Below, one piece after another: positions 33,802-37,964 of a stretch of 37,964 bases of DNA. The notes under the pieces were generated by a model, which saw nothing but the letters and a program-made list of their open reading frames with translations, was not told the origin of the DNA and ran no database searches. This DNA comes from Cellulosimicrobium sp. (GTDB lineage: Bacteria > Actinomycetota > Actinomycetes > Actinomycetales > Cellulomonadaceae), in assembly GCA_029256625.1 (NCBI GenBank), contig JAQSXO010000002.1, positions 1 through 37,964 on the forward strand. Reading direction: 5' to 3'. Position numbers and translations under genes: made by a program. How positions within the stretch are numbered: position 1 is the first letter of the stretch; the number at the start of each line of letters is the position of its first letter.

Positions 33802-35717
33802 CAGCGGAACGGTCGGCGGCGCTCGGGCTCCGCCTGGGTCGGCACCTCCGCCGGCACGTCGGACGACGGCACCTTGGCCCACGACGGCGCCAGCAGCGGA
33901 GCCCCGGCGCTGCCTCGCCCCGACCCGCTCTCGCTCGCTGCGGCGCGCACGAGGGCGGCCGGCGTGACCGTCCCGGTCTCGTCGCCCGCGGCGAGGGCGT
34001 CCTCGGTCGGAACGTCCTCCGCCGTCTCTGCCGGGCCCGGCTCCTCGGGCGTGTCGGGACGCTGCTCCTCGGCCGTCCGCGCGGCACCGGCGCGGTGCCG
34101 GGACGCGGTGCTCGCCGAGACGTGCTCCGTCGCGGGCGCGACCGGTTCGGGCTGGCGGTCGGCCCCGCTCGCCGCTCCGCCGCCGGACGAGGCGCGACCA
34201 CCGGCCCGGGCCCGGCCAAGAATGCCGGTTCGCGTCGGCTCGGTCTCCGCGCCGTAGGTCGACGCGTAGAGCATCCGGCGGTCGCTCTTCACACCGGCGA
34301 TCGCGACGCCGAGCAGCGGCACGTTGTTCACGCGGAGGCGGTCCGCCGCCTCGGACAGCACGGCACGGTCCGTCTTGCCCGCGGCAGCCACGAGCACGAC
34401 ACCGGTCGCGTACCGCCCGAGGATCGTGGCGTCCGCTGCGGCGAGCACCGGCGGCGCGTCGACGACCACGACCTCGGCGCGGCGGCGCAGCCCCTCGAGC
34501 AGTCCCCGTGCGCGGTCGGTCGCGAGGTAGTCGGCGGGATCCATCCCCTCGTCGGGCAGCGTGAAGACCTCCAGGTTGCTCACCGCGGTCGCCCGGGCGG
34601 CGTCTCCCGCACCGCCGCCGTGCGCCGTCGTGGGGACGGGGAGCAGGGAGTCGAGCTGCGGACGGCGGAGGTCGCCGGACACCGCGACGGTGCGGCGCCC
34701 GCTCAGCGCGAACGACGCCGCGAGGTTGGCGGCGATGAACGACCGCGGCGCGAGCGGGTCGGCGGCGGTCACGACGACGATCGCGTGCTGGGACTGCGAG
34801 AGCGAGACCTCGACCGCCGTGCGCAGCTCGCGGATCGACTCGGTGAAGGGCGTCGCCACCTTGGACGAGACGGGCAGGGTGCGGGTCGCCCGGAAGTCGT
34901 GGTGGGCCGCTCTCGTCCCGTACAGCTCGGCGAGCACGGGGGTCTCCGCGACCTGTCCGGCCTCCGTGGTGGTCCTGATCCGGACGTCGAGGCCCCGCCG
35001 GGCGAACGCGAGGCCGATGCCCGCGAGGAGACCCGCGAGGAGGGCGATCGCGACCACCGTGAGCGACGAGAGGCCCACCGGTCCGGCGCTCGTCGCGGGC
35101 GTGACGATCTCGGCCGGCGTGACGATCGAGCGCAGGGTGTTGATCTGCAGCGTCAGCGCCTGGTACTGGTTCACGATCGTCGTGCGCTCGGCTGCCGCGA
35201 GCGGGTCGTCGGGGTTGGCCGCGAGCTGCGCGTCGACCGTCGCGAGCTGCTCGCGCAGCGCCTGGCGCTGCGCGTCGAGCTGGCTCATCTGGTCCGCCTG
35301 GATCACGGCGACCTGCGCGACGTACGCCTCCGCCACCGCGTTCGCCACGTCCTGGGACTCCTGCGGAGACAGGGTCTCCCCGTGCACGAGGATGATGCGA
35401 CCGTCCTCGGAGCCGTACTCGGCACTCACCTGCTGGCGGAGATCCGCCGGCGTGGTTCCGTCGCCCAGCGTCGCCGCCGCCGCGTCGAGCACCGCGGTCG
35501 AGGTGACGTCGTCGACGTCGGTGGCCACCGTCACCTCGACGGGCTGGTCACCGCCCTGCACGGACTGCGTCGGGACGAGCTGGACGACGGCGGTGGCCCG
35601 GTACTCGGTGTCCTGGCGATCGAGGTACGCGAGGGCCGCGAGGACGACGACGACGACCGCGACGAGGACGTAGTACCTGCCCGCCCAGATCGTGCGGAAG
35701 AACTGTCGGATGGTCAT
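33798..35717 (-). CDS. Wzz/BY-kinase-like polysaccharide chain-length/regulatory protein with degenerate nucleotide-binding motifs
   Basis: N-terminal Wzz-like TM (MTIRQFFRTIWAGRYYVLVAVVVVVLAALAYL) and coiled region, second TM (LTVVAIALLAGLLAGIGLAF), then CpsD-like domain: FTESIRELRTAVEVSLSQSQHAIVVVTAADPLAPRSFIAANLAASFALSGRRTVAVSGDLRRPQL...VVVVDAPPVLAAADATILGRYATGVVLVAAAGKTDRAVLSEAADRL. Confidence 0.83.
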   Translation of the reverse strand: MTIRQFFRTIWAGRYYVLVAVVVVVLAALAYLDRQDTEYRATAVVQLVPTQSVQGGDQPVEVTVATDVDDVTSTAVLDAAAATLGDGTTPADLRQQVSAEYGSEDGRIILVHGETLSPQESQDVANAVAEAYVAQVAVIQADQMSQLDAQRQALREQLATVDAQLAANPDDPLAAAERTTIVNQYQALTLQINTLRSIVTPAEIVTPATSAGPVGLSSLTVVAIALLAGLLAGIGLAFARRGLDVRIRTTTEAGQVAETPVLAELYGTRAAHHDFRATRTLPVSSKVATPFTESIRELRTAVEVSLSQSQHAIVVVTAADPLAPRSFIAANLAASFALSGRRTVAVSGDLRRPQLDSLLPVPTTAHGGGAGDAARATAVSNLEVFTLPDEGMDPADYLATDRARGLLEGLRRRAEVVVVDAPPVLAAADATILGRYATGVVLVAAAGKTDRAVLSEAADRLRVNNVPLLGVAIAGVKSDRRMLYASTYGAETEPTRTGILGRARAGGRASSGGGAASGADRQPEPVAPATEHVSASTASRHRAGAARTAEEQRPDTPEEPGPAETAEDVPTEDALAAGDETGTVTPAALVRAAASESGSGRGSAGAPLLAPSWAKVPSSDVPAEVPTQAEPERRRPFRW

Positions 35718-36877
35718 CGACTGCTCGTCTCCCCCGGTCCGGTCGCGTACGTCGCGACCCCTGGTCGCTGGAGGACGATCCCCCGGATCCGCTCCACGAA
35801 CCGCGCGCGACCGAATCCGGCCACGTGGGCCCTCACCGCCGCATCATCCCACGCGCGCCCGGCCGCGGCCTCGACGGCCCCGGCCACGAGATCGGGGCGC
35901 GGCGCGTCGAAGAACACGCCGTTGACGCCGTCCACGACCGTGTCGAGATACCCCCCGTCGCGCAGGACCACGCTCGGCCGCCCGAACGCGCCGGCCTCCA
36001 GCGGCGACAGCCCGTAGTCCTCGTACGACGCGGCGACGAGCGCCGACGCGTTCCGGTACACCCAGCGCAGCGTCGCGTCGTCGACGCGGCCGAGCAGGTG
36101 CACGCGGCCGCCCCCGCGGGCGGCCCGCGCCTCCAGCCGGGCGCGGTCGGGGCCGTCCCCCACCACGACGAGCTCGCGGCCCGTCGCGAGCGCCGCCTCG
36201 AGGACGACGTCGACGTTCTTGTAGGGCAGCAGGCGTGCCACGCACAGGAGGAAGCCAGGCTCGACGCCGGAGAGGGCGCGCTCCTCCCCGTCAGGGAGCA
36301 TCGCGGGCGGGGGCGCGAGCACCTCGGCCTCGATGCCGTACGCGTCGCGGATCGCGCGCTGCGTCACGGTCGAGTTGGCGAGGTAGACGTCCGCGCGCCG
36401 GGCGGCGGCGTCGTCCCACCGGCGCAGCCCCGGGGACAGGAGGCCGAGCGCGGTGGCCGCGGCGCGCCGTCGGGCGCGGTGCGCGGCGGAGCCGTCCGCC
36501 GGCCCCAGGTACCGGTCCCGCTGGTAGAGCCACCGGGCGGGCGCGTGGCAGTAGACGACGGTGCGCCCCGCACCGCGGTAGCCGTGGGCCCAGCCGGTGG
36601 AGGACGCGAGCAGGACGTCCGCCTCGACGCGCTGTCGGTCGACGGCGGGCGCGAGGAACGGGAGCGCGACCCGGTGGTGCCGCCGCAGGAGACCGGTCCG
36701 GTCGAGCGCCGACGTCCGCAGGTCGAGGGAGCCGAACTCGGGGAACGTACCGGCAGGGTCGAACAGCGTCGTGTACATCGGCGATCCGGGGAACGCGTCG
36801 GCCAGCAGCAGTGCGACCCGCTCCGCGCCGCCACGCTGGGTCGCGTAGTCGTGCGCGAGCGCGACACCGTGGGTCAT
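35714..36877 (-). CDS. Glycosyltransferase family 4
   Basis: MTHGVALAHDYATQRGGAERVALLLADAFPGSPMYTTLFDP...VYCHAPARWLYQRDRYLG...LLCVARLLPYKNVDVVLEAALATGRELVVVGDGPDRARLE. Confidence 0.88.
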   Translation of the reverse strand: MTHGVALAHDYATQRGGAERVALLLADAFPGSPMYTTLFDPAGTFPEFGSLDLRTSALDRTGLLRRHHRVALPFLAPAVDRQRVEADVLLASSTGWAHGYRGAGRTVVYCHAPARWLYQRDRYLGPADGSAAHRARRRAAATALGLLSPGLRRWDDAAARRADVYLANSTVTQRAIRDAYGIEAEVLAPPPAMLPDGEERALSGVEPGFLLCVARLLPYKNVDVVLEAALATGRELVVVGDGPDRARLEARAARGGGRVHLLGRVDDATLRWVYRNASALVAASYEDYGLSPLEAGAFGRPSVVLRDGGYLDTVVDGVNGVFFDAPRPDLVAGAVEAAAGRAWDDAAVRAHVAGFGRARFVERIRGIVLQRPGVATYATGPGETSSR

Positions 36878-36960
36878 CGGTCCTCCCTCGCGAACGCAGG
36901 CAACCAGCCTAGGTCGCGGGGACCGCCCGGGAAGGGGGACGAAGGGACCTCACCCGGGTG

Positions 36961-36980
36961 AAAACGGGCGTCCTGGCCCG
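36961..36980 (-). terminator. Intrinsic terminator downstream of pth (read on minus strand)
   Basis: Minus strand reads CGGGC-caggac-GCCCG-TTTT; 5-bp GC stem, 6-nt loop, followed by T4, 13 nt past the pth stop. Confidence 0.5.
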
Positions 36981-36992
36981 CGACGCTCGGGG

Positions 36993-37595
36993 CTACGCCC
37001 TCGTGTGGAACTTCCCCTGGGCGGCGAGCAGGCCCTCGGTGAGCAGCATCTCGACGGCGTCCGCGGCGTCGTCGAGCAGGAAGGGGAGCTCCTTCGCCTC
37101 AGGGCCCTTGAAGTCCTTGAGCACGAAGTCGGCGGTGTCCTGGCGGCCCGGGGGGCGGCCGACGCCCCCGCGCACGCGGACGTAGTCCTTGGTGCCCAGG
37201 GCCTTGCTGATGTCGCGCAGGCCGTTGTGCCCGCCCTCGCCGCCGCCGATCTTCAGCTTCACGGCGCCGAACGGGATGTCGACCTCGTCGTGGACCACGA
37301 CGACGTGGTCCGGGTCGATCCCGTAGTACTTCGCGAGCCCGGACACCGGGCCGCCCGAGACGTTCATGTACGTCGTGGGCTTGGCCAGGACGACGCGCGG
37401 ACCGGGCCGCCCGCCGGGCAGCATCCCGATGCGGGCCTCGGCGACGGCGGCCTGCGCGCGCGGGTGGCGCGCGAAGCGGGCGGCGGCGCGCCCCGCGAGG
37501 ACGTCGAGGACCATGTGGCCCAGGTTGTGGCGGTTTCCCGCGTACGTCGGCCCGGGGTTGCCGAGCCCGACGACGAGCCACGGCTGGTCGGTCAT
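36993..37595 (-). CDS. pth: Peptidyl-tRNA hydrolase
   Basis: MTDQPWLVVGLGNPGPTYAGNRHNLGHMVLDVLAGR...KPTTYMNVSGGPV...VVVVHDEVDIPFGAVKLKIGGGEGGHNGLRDISKALGTKDYVRVRGGVGRPPGRQDTADFVLKDF. Confidence 0.95.
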   Translation of the reverse strand: MTDQPWLVVGLGNPGPTYAGNRHNLGHMVLDVLAGRAAARFARHPRAQAAVAEARIGMLPGGRPGPRVVLAKPTTYMNVSGGPVSGLAKYYGIDPDHVVVVHDEVDIPFGAVKLKIGGGEGGHNGLRDISKALGTKDYVRVRGGVGRPPGRQDTADFVLKDFKGPEAKELPFLLDDAADAVEMLLTEGLLAAQGKFHTRA

Positions 37596-37661
37596 GTCGT
37601 CTCTCGTCCTTCGTCCGGGTCGTGCGGGGGCGGTTCGAGGCGGTGCGCGGTGCGGGCGCAC

Positions 37662-37694
37662 GGACGCCCGGCACCGTCACGGTACCGGGCGTCC
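37662..37694 (-). terminator. Hairpin between rplY and pth; candidate terminator/attenuator after rplY
   Basis: GGACGCCCGG-C-ACCG-TCA-CGGT-A-CCGGGCGTCC: 10-bp outer and 4-bp inner stem interrupted by one mismatch; no T tract. Confidence 0.55.
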
Positions 37695-37733
37695 GACGCG
37701 GGTCGTCGTGGCGTCAGCCGACGACGGGGAAGA

Positions 37734-37964
37734 TCACTCCGCGGCGGCCTCGGCGGGAGCCTCCTCGGCGGCCTCGGCGGCCTCGTCCTCGGTGGCCTCG
37801 GCCTGCGGCTCGGTGACCGACACGACGAGGAGCTCGGCGTCGGCGGTGAGGGTGGTGCCCTGCGGGAGCTTCACGTCACCGGCGAGGATCTGCGAGCCGG
37901 CCTCGAGGCCCTCGATGGAGACCTCGATCGACTCGGGCAGGTGCGTCGCCTCGGCCTCGACCGC
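37734..37964 (-). CDS. rplY: 50S ribosomal protein L25/general stress protein Ctc, C-terminal part (runs off right edge)
   Basis: Minus strand translation ...AVEAEATHLPESIEVSIEGLEAGSQILAGDVKLPQGTTLTADAELLVVSVTEPQAEATEDEAAEAAEEAPAEAAAE*; adjacent to pth as is usual. Confidence 0.9.
   Translation of the reverse strand, partial: AVEAEATHLPESIEVSIEGLEAGSQILAGDVKLPQGTTLTADAELLVVSVTEPQAEATEDEAAEAAEEAPAEAAAE

Noticed and set aside
34095-36017. 640-aa plus-strand ORF opposite the Wzz-like gene
   Set aside because: Antisense shadow of a well-supported minus-strand gene.
1-37964. Mobile elements, CRISPR, tRNA/rRNA
   Set aside because: No transposase/integrase-like translation, no regular repeat-spacer pattern, no recognisable tRNA fold or rRNA sequence seen by eye; a tool scan would be needed for certainty.

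Overview
High-GC actinobacterial chromosomal segment, probably Cellulomonadaceae/Promicromonosporaceae-like (inferred from composition and protein style only). The left flank is the 5' two-thirds of mfd (minus strand), which carries two frame-breaking deletions. The right flank is pth and the 3' end of rplY/ctc (minus strand). Between them lies a large surface-polysaccharide locus of about 34 kb. It contains an acyltransferase-3, a PAP2 phosphatase, an L-2-hydroxyglutarate oxidase-like FAD enzyme, a Wzm/Wzt ABC exporter with a C-terminal Wzt domain, about a dozen glycosyltransferases, and an asparagine-synthase-like protein. It also contains a DUF4038 lipoprotein glycosidase, a polysaccharide pyruvyl transferase, an O-antigen ligase/polymerase and a Wzz/BY-kinase-like protein. 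Embedded in it is a compact nucleotide-sugar module: PIG-L, glucose-1-phosphate cytidylyltransferase-like, class III aminotransferase, RmlC-like, C-methyltransferase-like and SDR. The points most worth following up are: (i) the nucleotide-sugar module, whose methyltransferase-like member has no cysteines and no recognisable SAM loop; (ii) a Wzz/BY-kinase whose Walker A and A' motifs are destroyed and whose C-terminal tail lacks Tyr; (iii) a recurrent CGGGTGA/TCACCCG element in intergenic regions at roughly recurring distances from putative -10 boxes; (iv) the double lesion in mfd. No tRNA, rRNA, CRISPR or mobile element was recognised. All family calls are from reading the translations; no searches were run.
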